A stretch of DNA of 64,000 bases from Synechococcus sp. PCC 7335 (GCF_000155595.1 NZ_DS989904.1:3089720-3153719), one strand, 5' to 3'; counted from the first letter of the stretch, positions 36,432-46,230 are shown. A program made the numbers and translations. Notes: generated by a model not told the origin, from the sequence alone.

Positions 36432-37250
36432 ATGTCTCAACGCAATCATGCACTAGCTAGACCTTTGGTGATTGTTGCTACTGAACGAACAGGCACGAAC
36501 TACCTATGTGCGCTGCTAAGTCAGCATCCTCAGATAGCGGCTTACTATGAGATTTTCTCTAATGTTGCTGTCATGATGAGCGATGCGGAAGTAGAGACTT
36601 TGTGTAAAATCCAAAGTTTGCCTTTTGTAGATAGAAGCCATCCAAAACTAATTAAACAGTTTGAAGATAACCATGCTCGAATCGTAGAGCTTATCGTGCA
36701 AAGGTTTTCAGCTGAAAAGAAGATCTGTTCGTTCAAACTATTTCAGAATCACTTACCGCCGAAAGCGCTGAATCAATCAATTGTCGACTATGACGTAATC
36801 GTTGTTACCCGCAGAATAATTGACACGTATATCTCTTTTGTGAAGGCAATAGAAACGGACGATTGGCTGAGGTTAGATACAACTCAAATCAAACCGAGGC
36901 TGCATATTGACGATTTTGTTGCTTGGTATTGCGATCGCTATGATTACTATCAGACCTGCGCCAGTCAATACCTAGTAACTCATCATAAAAGGGTAGAGGT
37001 GATCGAATACGAGGAATTCACCTGCGGCACGAATGTAGAAAATCTCAACTTCGTTTGTAAAAAGCTCAATGCTGCTACAGGCATTGAGCTAGATGCGTTC
37101 GATTCAGATATCGAGCTAAAGATTCGGAAGCAAGATAAAAATCAGTCAGTGAAGAATAAGATCTCTAATTGGCCAGAATTCGAGGCGCAGCTGCGAGAGG
37201 AAGGGTTGCTCGAAATAGCGTTTAGTCGCTTCCTAGACCCTAGTCTATAG
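36432..37250 (+). CDS. Sulfotransferase family protein (Stf0-like)
   Basis: 272 residues. LVIVATERTGTNYLCALL (about 12-29) is the PAPS-binding 5'-phosphosulfate loop of bacterial sulfotransferases, and VIVVTRRIIDTYISFVKAI supplies the 3'-phosphate Arg/Ser strand. The remainder is helical, ending in FSRFLDPSL. It would move sulfate from PAPS to a carbohydrate or lipid alcohol. The frame is open to a TTG at 36414, but ATG 36432 is preferred although no clear ribosome site precedes it. The pairing with a dehydrogenase is unusual and may reflect one metabolite pathway. Confidence 0.78.
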   Translation: MSQRNHALARPLVIVATERTGTNYLCALLSQHPQIAAYYEIFSNVAVMMSDAEVETLCKIQSLPFVDRSHPKLIKQFEDNHARIVELIVQRFSAEKKICSFKLFQNHLPPKALNQSIVDYDVIVVTRRIIDTYISFVKAIETDDWLRLDTTQIKPRLHIDDFVAWYCDRYDYYQTCASQYLVTHHKRVEVIEYEEFTCGTNVENLNFVCKKLNAATGIELDAFDSDIELKIRKQDKNQSVKNKISNWPEFEAQLREEGLLEIAFSRFLDPSL

Positions 37251-37477
37251 TTCATGATCTACTGACCTCTCCTCAAGTGGTAAAGACCAAAAGTAATAGT
37301 CTATATTGATAACCCCTTGATCATAGGCACTTGTAGGCACCAAAGCCGTCATCGTTCATCTGACGAGCCGCGTCTACTGCCGTATGATCAGGGGAAATTC
37401 AAGCGCTATAATCGCTGAGAGCCTGGTATAAGCATTGGTTGTTGAGTAAACAGTCCACGTCGTTCCAATCATTATTC

Positions 37478-37629
37478 TACGAGAGTCATTGAAGAGCGAT
37501 AGAGAAAAAGCAAGGTCGCAGCGAGGCGGTTAGGAACGCGCGGCCAGTATTGCTAGAGATCCGACATAGCAGCACCCTTACTACTGGTCTTTGTTTATCT
37601 TTTCTGGTAATTGGCAACTCTTAAAGTAG
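37478..37629 (+). pseudogene. Remnant of a CHAT-domain gene C-terminus
   Basis: The stretch from 37502 matches the last 40 codons of the intact CHAT-TPR gene that starts at 37650: it reads EKKQGRSEAVRNA in one frame, loses one base in the middle, then reads HPYYWSLFIFSGNWQLLK and TAG (37627-37629), matching HPYYWSSFILSGDWRPLD of the intact gene. Weaker similarity reaches back to about 37478, where a stop interrupts it. No intact 5' part is present. It is a decayed third CHAT gene or the scar of a tandem duplication. Confidence 0.85.
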
Positions 37630-37649
37630 AGAGATAGAGAGGGTTGTTA

Positions 37650-40600
37650 ATGAGTGCGACGCAGAACAGCAAGAGAGTGAACAAATTACGGCTCTTTTCG
37701 CTTCTAGGGAGCTGCTTGATATCTCTAGGAACCAGGTCCGTCTCGGTAAACGCACAAGTAGTTACGTCTATGCAACTGCTAGATCTTAAAGTAGACATAT
37801 CAGAACTTAATAGTGACGAGCTAGCGCGCGCAGATGAGCTAAGTAACCAAGTAGTTGCGCTCTATCAAGAGGAACGCTACGAGGAAGCCATTCCATTTGC
37901 TGAAGAAGTCATCGCAATCAGAGAAAGAGCGATTGGCGATGATCATCGTTTTGTTGCAGATAGTCTCAGTAATTTGGGAGCGCTGCACGATGCCTTAAAT
38001 AACTATGCGGAGGCGATCACAGCCTACGAACGGGCCTTAACTATCTACGAAACAGCTTTAGGAGAAAAAGATCCTACGATCGCTGAGAAGCTGAATATAT
38101 TAGGAAATCTATACACAGACTCTGGCAACTATGCCAAAGCACAGTCACGCTATGAGCAAGCGCTAAGTATACGCGAAGAGATCTTAGAAGAAAATCATCT
38201 TGATACAGCTATTAGTCTAGACAACCTAGCTACTCTCTACTGGTATCAAGGCAGCTATCTAGAAGCGATTCCTTTATATGAAAGGGCACTAGCGATTAGA
38301 GAAACCCTGCTTGGAGGTAATCATCCTGACGTAGCCGATGTCTTGAACGGGCTAGGCGCAGTTCATCGAGCCCTAGGAAAGTATGAGATCGCCCTACCGC
38401 TATACGACCGTGCTCTAGCTATAAAGGAAGCCGCTCTAGGACCAGACCATCTGGCAGTTGCTACCACGCTTAACAGTCTAGCTCTGCTCTATCAAGATAA
38501 GGGAGACTACGAGAAATCGCTACAGCTACATAAGCGTGCCTTAGCGATCAGAGAAAAATCGCTAGATGAAGACCATTTTGAAGTGGGTAATAGCTTGCAC
38601 AACCTAGCGGTGCTGTACTACAAACAATACAACTATGACGACGCTGCTCCGCTGTTCGTTCGCGCCATAGAAATATTCAAAGTCGCTTTGGGTGAGAACC
38701 ATCCTATAGTAGCGGCTGGTTTGAGTAACGCTGCTTCTGTGTACAGAGAACAGGAACTCTATCAAGTTTCTAGGCTGCTATACGAACGAGCGCTAGAGAT
38801 TAGAGAGCTGACTTTGGGTGAAAACCATCCTCATGTTGCCGTGACTTTGAACAGTTTAGGTACGCTGTATCAAGATCAGGGAGACTATGAGTTAGCCCTG
38901 CCGCTATATGAAAGGGCGCTATCCATTAATAGAATTACCTTTGGCGAAGATCATCCTGCTGTTGCAGACAGTTTGAATCGCATAGGCGTTCTATACAACG
39001 ATCAAGGAGAGACTGCGACAGCGTTGGATCTGTACGAGCAATCTACAGGAATTTACAAAGCTATTCTAGGTGAGAATCACCCTGACGTTGCTATCAACCT
39101 CAACAATATTGCCTCCTTACAGTTCATTCAAGGCAATCACGAAGCAGCGCGATCGCTCTACAGGCAGACCCTTCAAATAGAAGAACAAAACCTTAGCGAT
39201 CTGTTTTTAGGTGCATCTGAAATCAGAATCCAACAGTACATAAAGCAGCTATTAGCAACAACGAACCTTAGAGTCTCCTTTAGCCTAGAAGATTTTAATG
39301 CAGCAGGTAAATCAGATCAGGCAGATACGCTCAAACTAGCACTGACGAACGTTCTTCAGCGAAAAGGCAGAGTTCTAGAGGCTGCTGCGGTTAGATTTGA
39401 GCAGATACGAGCAAATCTAACCGCAGAAAACCAGCAGCGACTAGACGAGCTGAGCGATGTTCGCACTGAGATCGCGAAGCTAAGGTTTGAAGGGTTAGGC
39501 AACCGCAGTCAGTTAGCCTATCAAAGCGAACTTGATAGGCTAACTGACAGAGCAGAGATTCTAGAAGATCAGCTCGCTCGCAGTAGTGCTGCCTTTAGAC
39601 TAGAGACATTGCCTGTTTCTGTAGACGCCATCCAACCGCTGATTCCCCAGAATGCGGCTCTAGTAGAATTTGTGCGCTATTCTCCCTATGCTGCAGAGCC
39701 CAAAATAAAAGACCGCTGGCAGGCTCCTCGCTATGCAGCGTACGTGCTGACTCAAGATGAGATAAACGCGGTAGATCTAGGCGTGATCGCAGATATCGAT
39801 CCATTAGTCCTAGCATTTCGAGCTGCACTTAGTAGCCGCTCCGCCAAGGCTAGTGCGATCGCTCGTCAGCTAGACGAAAAGCTGATCGCGCCGCTGCGCC
39901 CTTTTCTAAACAACAAGGAGCAGCTACTGCTCTCCCCAGACAGCCAGCTCAATCTGATTCCGTTTGATGCGCTGATTGACAACGAAGATAGCTATCTGAT
40001 CGAAACTTACCAAATTAGCTATCTCTCCTCCGGTAGGGATTTACTCAAGCTGCAAACCGAACAGCCACCCAGCCAACAGCCACCGCTCATCCTCGCGAAC
40101 CCAGACTATGCATCAGCTAGTAAGCCACAAAATAGCTTAGAACAAAACATCGATCGCTCTCGGCGCTCGGTAGACGCTAGCGGTCTAGTATTTTCTCCTC
40201 TGCCAGGAACTGCTCAAGAAGCAGAAGCGATCGCTACTCTCTTACCAGAAGCGACTACCCTTACTCAGGCACGAGCAACAGAAGCGAGTCTCAAACAAGT
40301 CAATGCGCCTAGCATTCTCCACATTGCTACGCATGGCTTCTTTCTTCCAGACGTAGAGTTCATTCCCCCTGCCAGCTCCGAGCGTCGTCGTGACAGTCGC
40401 AGTGGTCTAGGTGCAAGCTTTAGCCTAGTCGAAACAAAAGCCTCACAAACAACCCCTAGTAATTTAGAAAATCCGCTTTTGAGATCGGGACTTGCCCTAG
40501 CAGGGGCGAACAGGCGAAGTAGCGGAGCGGAGGACGGCATCTTCACCGCGCTAGAAGCCTCTAGCCTCAAACTCAATGGTACTCAGCTCGTGGTGCTTAG

Positions 40601-40892
40601 CGCCTGCGAGACAGGAGTAGGCGCGGTTAGTAACGGTGAAGGCGTATATGGGTTAAGAAGGACCTTTGCCATAGCAGGCGCACAAAGTCAGCTAATGAGC
40701 CTGTGGCAAGTGGGCGATATTGGCACTAGTGAGCTGATGGAGCTGTATTACAAAAATTTGATAGAGAAGAAACAGGGTCGCAGCGAGGCGCTACGAAACG
40801 CGCAGCTAGAACTGTTAAATACGGGCACCTATCGACATCCTTACTACTGGTCGTCGTTTATCTTGTCGGGTGATTGGCGACCTCTAGACTGA
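37650..40892 (+). CDS. Exported TPR-CHAT (caspase-like) protein
   Basis: 1080 residues. A signal peptide ends near SVNAQ (about 36). Ten TPR units of the kinesin-light-chain type follow, each exactly 42 residues, marked by GENHPDVA-like segments. A helical linker (about 510-650) leads to the CHAT domain (about 655-1080) with LHIATHGFFLPD (H895) and LSACETGVGA (C986), the His-Cys dyad of caspase-like peptidases, and the common C-terminal HPYYWSSFILSGDWRP. GAGAGG precedes the ATG at 37650. The signal peptide puts it outside the cytoplasm, unlike the CRISPR-linked CHAT proteases. A substrate is not apparent. Confidence 0.9.
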   Translation: MSATQNSKRVNKLRLFSLLGSCLISLGTRSVSVNAQVVTSMQLLDLKVDISELNSDELARADELSNQVVALYQEERYEEAIPFAEEVIAIRERAIGDDHRFVADSLSNLGALHDALNNYAEAITAYERALTIYETALGEKDPTIAEKLNILGNLYTDSGNYAKAQSRYEQALSIREEILEENHLDTAISLDNLATLYWYQGSYLEAIPLYERALAIRETLLGGNHPDVADVLNGLGAVHRALGKYEIALPLYDRALAIKEAALGPDHLAVATTLNSLALLYQDKGDYEKSLQLHKRALAIREKSLDEDHFEVGNSLHNLAVLYYKQYNYDDAAPLFVRAIEIFKVALGENHPIVAAGLSNAASVYREQELYQVSRLLYERALEIRELTLGENHPHVAVTLNSLGTLYQDQGDYELALPLYERALSINRITFGEDHPAVADSLNRIGVLYNDQGETATALDLYEQSTGIYKAILGENHPDVAINLNNIASLQFIQGNHEAARSLYRQTLQIEEQNLSDLFLGASEIRIQQYIKQLLATTNLRVSFSLEDFNAAGKSDQADTLKLALTNVLQRKGRVLEAAAVRFEQIRANLTAENQQRLDELSDVRTEIAKLRFEGLGNRSQLAYQSELDRLTDRAEILEDQLARSSAAFRLETLPVSVDAIQPLIPQNAALVEFVRYSPYAAEPKIKDRWQAPRYAAYVLTQDEINAVDLGVIADIDPLVLAFRAALSSRSAKASAIARQLDEKLIAPLRPFLNNKEQLLLSPDSQLNLIPFDALIDNEDSYLIETYQISYLSSGRDLLKLQTEQPPSQQPPLILANPDYASASKPQNSLEQNIDRSRRSVDASGLVFSPLPGTAQEAEAIATLLPEATTLTQARATEASLKQVNAPSILHIATHGFFLPDVEFIPPASSERRRDSRSGLGASFSLVETKASQTTPSNLENPLLRSGLALAGANRRSSGAEDGIFTALEASSLKLNGTQLVVLSACETGVGAVSNGEGVYGLRRTFAIAGAQSQLMSLWQVGDIGTSELMELYYKNLIEKKQGRSEALRNAQLELLNTGTYRHPYYWSSFILSGDWRPLD

Positions 40893-40919
40893 CAGCAGAC
40901 AAGACTGACAGCAGGCAAA
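40888..40919. repeat. Tandem repeat, 16 bp x 2, across a stop codon
   Basis: ACTGACAGCAGACAAG is followed by ACTGACAGCAGGCAAA (two mismatches). The first copy contains the TGA (40890-40892) that ends the CHAT gene. Confidence 0.75.
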
Positions 40920-41044
40920 GTAACCAAAGCTATAGAACGATAACGAATTGTTAGGTTCTCTACATTATATTCCCTGATTACTACATCGTTATTGTAATTT
41001 AGTAGCGTAGTATACAGAAAAAATTGCGCGTTAGGAGTTCTAAA

Positions 41045-41578
41045 ATGCTTGATAAGATCTTGGTTGCTATCGATGAGTCGGCTTCTAGTGAGTGGGCCTT
41101 TGACACGGCTTTAGCGATGGCTAAGCCACTTAATGCTGAGTTGGTTTTAGTTCACGTGCTAGATGCTTTCTCAACGAATAGCCCCAAGCACCCTTGTGTT
41201 TTGGTTGAGACCTTCTCAACAGATCTAGGAGATTCTGCCCAAAAAGCCTATGAACAAGAGTGGCAGCAGTTTGTAGATCGCCATAGCGCTTTGCTCAGGC
41301 AGAGACAGTCAGAGGCTGAAGCTGCCGGCGTCGCAACGACCTGCATACAAACCCAGGGCGTTCCAGGGCTCAAAGTCTGTGAAATTGCCAGAACAGAGGA
41401 TATTGATCTCATTTTGGTAGGCAATCGCGATCGCACTAACCAAAGAGAGCTAGATAATGGCAGCGTCAGCAACTACCTAGTTCACCATGCTCCTTGTTCA
41501 GTCACAGTCGTCCATCCCAAGACTCACTCGGAAACAGCGCTTCCCTCTAGCGACTCCCGAGTTGCTGCTGTTGCGTAG
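41045..41578 (+). CDS. Universal stress protein (UspA family)
   Basis: 177 residues, one Usp domain. It begins MLDKILVAIDESASSEWAF and ends with DIDLILVGNRDRTNQREL and GSVSNYLVHHAPCSVTVV. The ATP-binding signature is normally G-x2-G-x9-G-S/T; here the second glycine is replaced by Asp (GNRD), so nucleotide binding may be weakened. AGGAG lies eight bases before the ATG at 41045. It stands between the two CHAT genes on the same strand. Confidence 0.9.
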   Translation: MLDKILVAIDESASSEWAFDTALAMAKPLNAELVLVHVLDAFSTNSPKHPCVLVETFSTDLGDSAQKAYEQEWQQFVDRHSALLRQRQSEAEAAGVATTCIQTQGVPGLKVCEIARTEDIDLILVGNRDRTNQRELDNGSVSNYLVHHAPCSVTVVHPKTHSETALPSSDSRVAAVA

Positions 41579-41589
41579 AGAAACGCTAG

Positions 41590-41648
41590 TCACTTGGCAT
41601 GCTACTACACAAAGCTTTCAGTAAGAGAGCTGTAGCCTAGCCAAGTGA
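41590..41648. repeat. Inverted repeat after the universal stress protein gene
   Basis: TCACTTGGC (41590-41598) pairs with GCCAAGTGA (41640-41648); inside, GCTAC (41601-41605) pairs with GTAGC (41632-41636). No T-run follows. It may end or process the stress protein transcript. Confidence 0.55.
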
Positions 41649-41652
41649 TCTA

Positions 41653-41690
41653 TTCTTCAAGTGGCTAACGCTTCTTCAAGTGGCCAACGC
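41653..41690. repeat. Tandem repeat, 19 bp x 2
   Basis: TTCTTCAAGTGGCTAACGC is followed by a copy with one change (T to C). It lies 58 bases before the second CHAT gene, inside its likely promoter or leader. Confidence 0.8.
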
Positions 41691-41747
41691 TATAGAATAG
41701 GCGCACATGCAGAAGAAAGATATTCTGCGACAGCCCCTTGCGTGACC

Positions 41748-44700
41748 ATGTCGAATCAAAAGCTAGTTTTTTTATTTGCTGCCTCGCTCACATTAGCGCT
41801 CTGCGCAACGCCTGTAGCCGCTGAACTCAGTGACCCTAGTAAAGGCAGTTCAACTGTTAGCGCAGCGCTGATTAGCCAGTCGCACGGTGGTGTAAACGCG
41901 CAGTTTCAGGCAGGAGAAGACGCGCTAGCCCTAGGTCAATATGAAGCGAGCATTCAAAGCTGGGAGGCGGCGCTAGCAGCGTATCGGGCCAGCGGAGATC
42001 AAGAAAAGGAAGCCGTTGTTCTAAATCGGATTGCACTTGCCCATAGTTATCTGCGTCAATATCCCGAAGCTATCCGGCGGCATGAAGAAAGCCTTACCAT
42101 CGCCCGTCGCCTTAATCAGCAAGAAGAGATTGCTAACGCCCTAGATGGTATCGGTATTACCTATGCCTTTCAGAACAAACCTGTAGAAGCGCTTGCGACG
42201 TTAGAAGAGAGTCTTTCTATCAACCGCAGCATTGCTAATCACCAGGGCGAAGCTGACAACCTAGACCACTTGGGCAGTCTGCAAGTGACCCAGGACAATC
42301 TGTCAGAGGCGCTCTCGTATTACACCCAAAGCCTAGCGCTCAGTCAGGATATCGACTACAAAATAGGCCAGGCTAGATCGCTAGGAAACATAGGATACGT
42401 ACAGTATCAGCGAGAAGACTACACGCAGGCATTAGACACCTATCAGCGCGAGTTAGCGATTAGAGAATCGCTAGGTAATCCAGTCACTGTGTTTACAGCG
42501 ACCAAGCGAGTAGGAGCTGCCTACTCTCAGCTAGAGCGCTACGAAGAGGCAATTGAAAGTTATGAGAAAGGACTAGCGATCGCCAAAAGCCTGAACGATT
42601 CTGACAAGGAATTAGACATACTCTGGCTCATGGGCGATACGAGTAAGTCTGCAAATCGCTACGAAGACGCAATCACCTACTATACATGGGGATTGAACAA
42701 AGCCAAGCGCTTAGGTGATAAGCCGTTAGAAGCCGACTTCAATCTATCTATTGGAAACATTCAAGCGGCTTTAGGTAAGCATAACGGCGCTATTGACTCT
42801 TATTTACAGAGTCTATCTATCTACCGCGAAATCGACAGGAAAAGCAGTGAGGCGATCGCACTTAGAAATATTGGTCTTTCATCTGAATCACTAGAGAAAT
42901 ACCAGGAAGCAATAGACTATTATCAACAGAGTTTGGCAATAGAGAAAACACTTGGAAATAGAGAAGAACAGGCACTTAGCCTAGAGTATATCGGGGTAGC
43001 TTATCGAGCGCTAGAGGATTATTCGGCAGCGCTTGATTACTTTGAACAGAGTTTGGCGATCGCACGAGCACTAGCAGATCTGCACAGCGCAGAGCGTTTG
43101 CACAGAAGAATGGGCTTTACGTACAACACTATTCAAAATTACGAGAAAGCTACGGACGCTTATCAGCAGAGTCTAGATCTCAACCAAAGACTGTCTGATC
43201 CGGTCCATGAATCGTACGTGCTGATGCTACTAGGGATATCGTATGGCGATCGCGGCGCATACGATCAGGCGCTACGCTATTATCGTCAAAGCGCAGACCT
43301 AAAAGACAATGCCGGAAAGAGAGACTTACTCTATTCTGTCAACAATACGCTCAAACAGGCGAGAGGAACCTATCAAGAACAGACAGAAGTAGATATAAGT
43401 GCAATCATCTCAGCACACGAAGATGCTCTTTTCTTGCATAACAGCGCGGAAGTAGACATTAAAGCAGAAGAAGATTCATACTTCATTGATAACTTAGAAA
43501 ATATTACCAACAGACTGTTTCAGCTGAACTGGAACAAAGGTGATATTGACCGAGCAGTTTACTACCTAGAGCAGCTCAGTACGCTTAGAGAAGAAGAAAC
43601 CTCTGACCTCCTCTATTCGTTCGGACAGGTAGAAACGCTATTAAGACTCGATCTAGCCATAAGTGCAAACCAGACGAACGCTGCTATCACTGCTCATTTA
43701 AACAAACTACCTGAGAACGATACAGCAGCTAGACTCTCGCTTTTAAATATTCTGCGGCGAAAAGGTCGAGTATTGGACGGTTTAGTTCTGCATTCGGCTA
43801 GAGGTACGTCAGATGCTGAGACCGAGACGGATTTAGCAACCCTCGCGGAGATTAAAGAGATCAATACCCAGCTTGCTAATCTCTATTATGAAGCCGCTGC
43901 CAGCGGTCAAACAGACGCCTATGAGGAAGATAAGCGAACGCTAGAATCTAGGCTGACAAACTTAAATGTCAGTCTCAGCAGAATAGAAAACAATTCCGCG
44001 CAGGCTCAAGCCGTCGCCCAGATGAAAGTCAGCTCGATTGATGCCGTTCGTAGGCTGATTCCTACCGATGCAGCTCTGATAGAGCTAGTTAGCTACCAGC
44101 CTTATCATCTAGAGGGATTCCTCAGACGCGATCAAGATCCGGTTCGCTACGCGGCTTATATCCTGACGCGCTCTGGAACAATACAGGCTGTGGACCTAGG
44201 TGAGCGAGCAGCTATCGACCAGCAAGTTGCTAAATACAGGCAAGCGCTAAGAACGCAATCCTCTCAGCTTCAAACTATCTCGAGAGAACTAGATGAGACC
44301 TTAATGGCTCCGATTAGACCCCTATTAGGAGAGAAAACGCACTTACTCATATCTCCTGATGGACAGCTCAACGTCATGCCTTTCGATGCGTTAATCGACG
44401 AGCAAGACCGCTATCTAATCGAATCTTATCAAATTAGCTATCTTACTTCGGGCCGTGACTTGCTAAAGCTGCAATCCTCAACAGCTAGCGCTCATTCGTC
44501 TGTCATCATTGCCAACCCAGACTACGCTGGCGCTGTGAATAGCACAACAGAAGCCAGCATAGCCAACACAGCCACTACGCAATCTGTTAACCAGCGCTCA
44601 GCAGATGTAGAGGGGTTGAGTTTTTCTGCGCTACCCGGAACGGCTGAAGAGGCCAATGCGATCGCCCCGCTGCTTCCTAATCCCACTATTCTGACGCAGC

Positions 44701-45332
44701 GTCAAGCCACCGAAAGCCGGCTCAAGCAGTTAGTAGCTCCTAGCATTCTTCATATCGCTACTCACGGCTTTTTCCTTCCAGATACAACATACGACGCCAC
44801 CAGCGATGCCGACAGCCGCGGCAAGCTCGGTGCTAGCCTAGAGGTTGTCGATACTGAACTCGAAGCAGCACTTATCCCCAACGATTACGAAATCGAGAAC
44901 CCTTTACTGCGCTCTGGTCTGGCGTTGGCGGGCGTAAACGCTCGCCGCAGCGGCGGCGGCAATCTAACCGAAGACGGCGTTTTCACCGCCCTCGAAGCGT
45001 CTAACCTTAACCTCGAAGGCACTCAGCTAGTCGTTCTCAGTGCCTGCGAAACCGGGCTCGGCGCCACCAGCGATGGCGATGGCGTACACGGCTTGCGACG
45101 AGCTTTTGCCATTGCCGGAGCCGAAAGTCAGCTGATGAGCTTGTGGCAGGTAGATGACTATGGCACCAGCGAACTGATGCAAGTCTACTACGAGAATTTA
45201 ATAAACGAAGGCCAAGGCCGCAGCGAAGCATTACGAAACGCACAGTTGGCGTTGATGAGCACGGGCACCTACGCACACCCTTACTACTGGTCTTCCTTTA
45301 TTTTCTCAGGCGATTGGCGCCCGATAGAATAA
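41748..45332 (+). CDS. Exported TPR-CHAT (caspase-like) protein, second copy
   Basis: 1194 residues. The start at 41748 gives a standard signal peptide, MSNQKLVFLFAASLTLAL, ending PVAA/E. About twelve 40-residue TPRs follow (for instance YQEAIDYYQQSLAIEKTLGN), then a helical linker with LLNILRRKGRVLDG and the CHAT domain with LHIATHGFFLPD (H1006) and LSACETGLGA (C1100). The C-terminus HPYYWSSFIFSGDWRP matches the first CHAT protein. The TPR units differ in length from those of that protein (40 against 42), so the genes are related mainly in the CHAT half. The frame is open upstream to a GTG at 41661, which would remove the signal from the N-terminus. Confidence 0.9.
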   Translation: MSNQKLVFLFAASLTLALCATPVAAELSDPSKGSSTVSAALISQSHGGVNAQFQAGEDALALGQYEASIQSWEAALAAYRASGDQEKEAVVLNRIALAHSYLRQYPEAIRRHEESLTIARRLNQQEEIANALDGIGITYAFQNKPVEALATLEESLSINRSIANHQGEADNLDHLGSLQVTQDNLSEALSYYTQSLALSQDIDYKIGQARSLGNIGYVQYQREDYTQALDTYQRELAIRESLGNPVTVFTATKRVGAAYSQLERYEEAIESYEKGLAIAKSLNDSDKELDILWLMGDTSKSANRYEDAITYYTWGLNKAKRLGDKPLEADFNLSIGNIQAALGKHNGAIDSYLQSLSIYREIDRKSSEAIALRNIGLSSESLEKYQEAIDYYQQSLAIEKTLGNREEQALSLEYIGVAYRALEDYSAALDYFEQSLAIARALADLHSAERLHRRMGFTYNTIQNYEKATDAYQQSLDLNQRLSDPVHESYVLMLLGISYGDRGAYDQALRYYRQSADLKDNAGKRDLLYSVNNTLKQARGTYQEQTEVDISAIISAHEDALFLHNSAEVDIKAEEDSYFIDNLENITNRLFQLNWNKGDIDRAVYYLEQLSTLREEETSDLLYSFGQVETLLRLDLAISANQTNAAITAHLNKLPENDTAARLSLLNILRRKGRVLDGLVLHSARGTSDAETETDLATLAEIKEINTQLANLYYEAAASGQTDAYEEDKRTLESRLTNLNVSLSRIENNSAQAQAVAQMKVSSIDAVRRLIPTDAALIELVSYQPYHLEGFLRRDQDPVRYAAYILTRSGTIQAVDLGERAAIDQQVAKYRQALRTQSSQLQTISRELDETLMAPIRPLLGEKTHLLISPDGQLNVMPFDALIDEQDRYLIESYQISYLTSGRDLLKLQSSTASAHSSVIIANPDYAGAVNSTTEASIANTATTQSVNQRSADVEGLSFSALPGTAEEANAIAPLLPNPTILTQRQATESRLKQLVAPSILHIATHGFFLPDTTYDATSDADSRGKLGASLEVVDTELEAALIPNDYEIENPLLRSGLALAGVNARRSGGGNLTEDGVFTALEASNLNLEGTQLVVLSACETGLGATSDGDGVHGLRRAFAIAGAESQLMSLWQVDDYGTSELMQVYYENLINEGQGRSEALRNAQLALMSTGTYAHPYYWSSFIFSGDWRPIE

Positions 45333-45420
45333 CCGGCGCGGTTGTCAGGGGGGTGACTTAGAACGCTTTAATTCCCAAAGCCATTCAAGCGCGATAGTTT
45401 GCAACCAGTTTTTTAATCGC

Positions 45421-46230
45421 TTAGCTGTGTAACATCCACTCGTATTTGGTGTTCTGAAGATGGGCTTCAACTTCGGCAAAATTTTGGATCATGTCCTTTA
45501 GAGGAAAGGGGTTTGTTCGACTGCGTTCAATGGTGACTTCGTGAGGCACGATTCCGATAAATTTGCATGCCTGCTGATAGCCTTTGACAGGGTCAGGGAG
45601 TATATGATCCTCATAGGTCAACCAGAGCGTCTGAGCATCAGCGAGCAAAGAAGCTAGGTCGGCATACCCTTGATCGCGCTCAACGAAGCTATCTAGCAAA
45701 GCAACGCGATATCCACCAAAACGGACGCAGTCTACGTCAATCGTGACCTGCTGTAGCGATGCCGCAGCGCCTGCCGCCTGGTGCCATACCCCCCCTTTTT
45801 GTCGCCCCACCTCTTCGGAAACCTGCTGCCTGAGATAGTTTTGCCGTTTGAGAATAATGAAGTAGCTGTAGCCCATTTGCTTCAGGCTAGCGATATAGCT
45901 CGAACTACTTGTGTCTAGTACCGGGGCACTTAGGTGATATGCCGAATGACATTTAGTTTCGAAACCATAGTAGCGGTTACCTGCAAGTGCCATCCGTAGG
46001 CGCAGTAGCAGCATTGGGTCGCGAATAAAGCGGGCCTCGCGCAATTGTTTGCGAAACATGCGCTCAAAAACTTCCTCATCCCAGAAGATATCGGGGTGCT
46101 GTCCAAGCAAATCACAAAGGACCGAGCTACCGCAGCGCCCGTAATGCAGCATCGCGACTTGGCCTAGCGATGGTTGAAACCTAGGAAGTGTTAAGAGAGT
46201 TTCGAGAGAACCTTGAAAGAGGGCTAACAT
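45421..46230 (-). CDS. Sulfotransferase-like protein
   Basis: 269 residues. LHYGRCGSSVLCDLLGQHP (about 28-46) is a P-loop-like PAPS-binding segment with the same place and shape as in carbohydrate sulfotransferases, followed by DIFWDEEVF. YSYFIILKRQNYLRQQVS (about 122-139) could bind the 3'-phosphate. It is the last gene of the leftward glycan operon; the gap from the GT4 gene upstream is 57 bases. The function of sulfating the glycan is inferred from family and context. Confidence 0.75.
   Translation of the reverse strand: MLALFQGSLETLLTLPRFQPSLGQVAMLHYGRCGSSVLCDLLGQHPDIFWDEEVFERMFRKQLREARFIRDPMLLLRLRMALAGNRYYGFETKCHSAYHLSAPVLDTSSSSYIASLKQMGYSYFIILKRQNYLRQQVSEEVGRQKGGVWHQAAGAAASLQQVTIDVDCVRFGGYRVALLDSFVERDQGYADLASLLADAQTLWLTYEDHILPDPVKGYQQACKFIGIVPHEVTIERSRTNPFPLKDMIQNFAEVEAHLQNTKYEWMLHS

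Noticed and set aside
41002-41015. GTA-N8-TAC (NtcA-like) site before the universal stress protein gene
   Set aside because: The six fixed bases occur by chance about once per 4 kb, and the distance to the start codon leaves no room for a properly spaced -10 box.
37644-45332. CHAT-TPR genes as part of a Craspase-like CRISPR or defence system
   Set aside because: Both proteins carry signal peptides, and no gRAMP/Cas7-11, CRISPR repeat or effector gene is present in the window.
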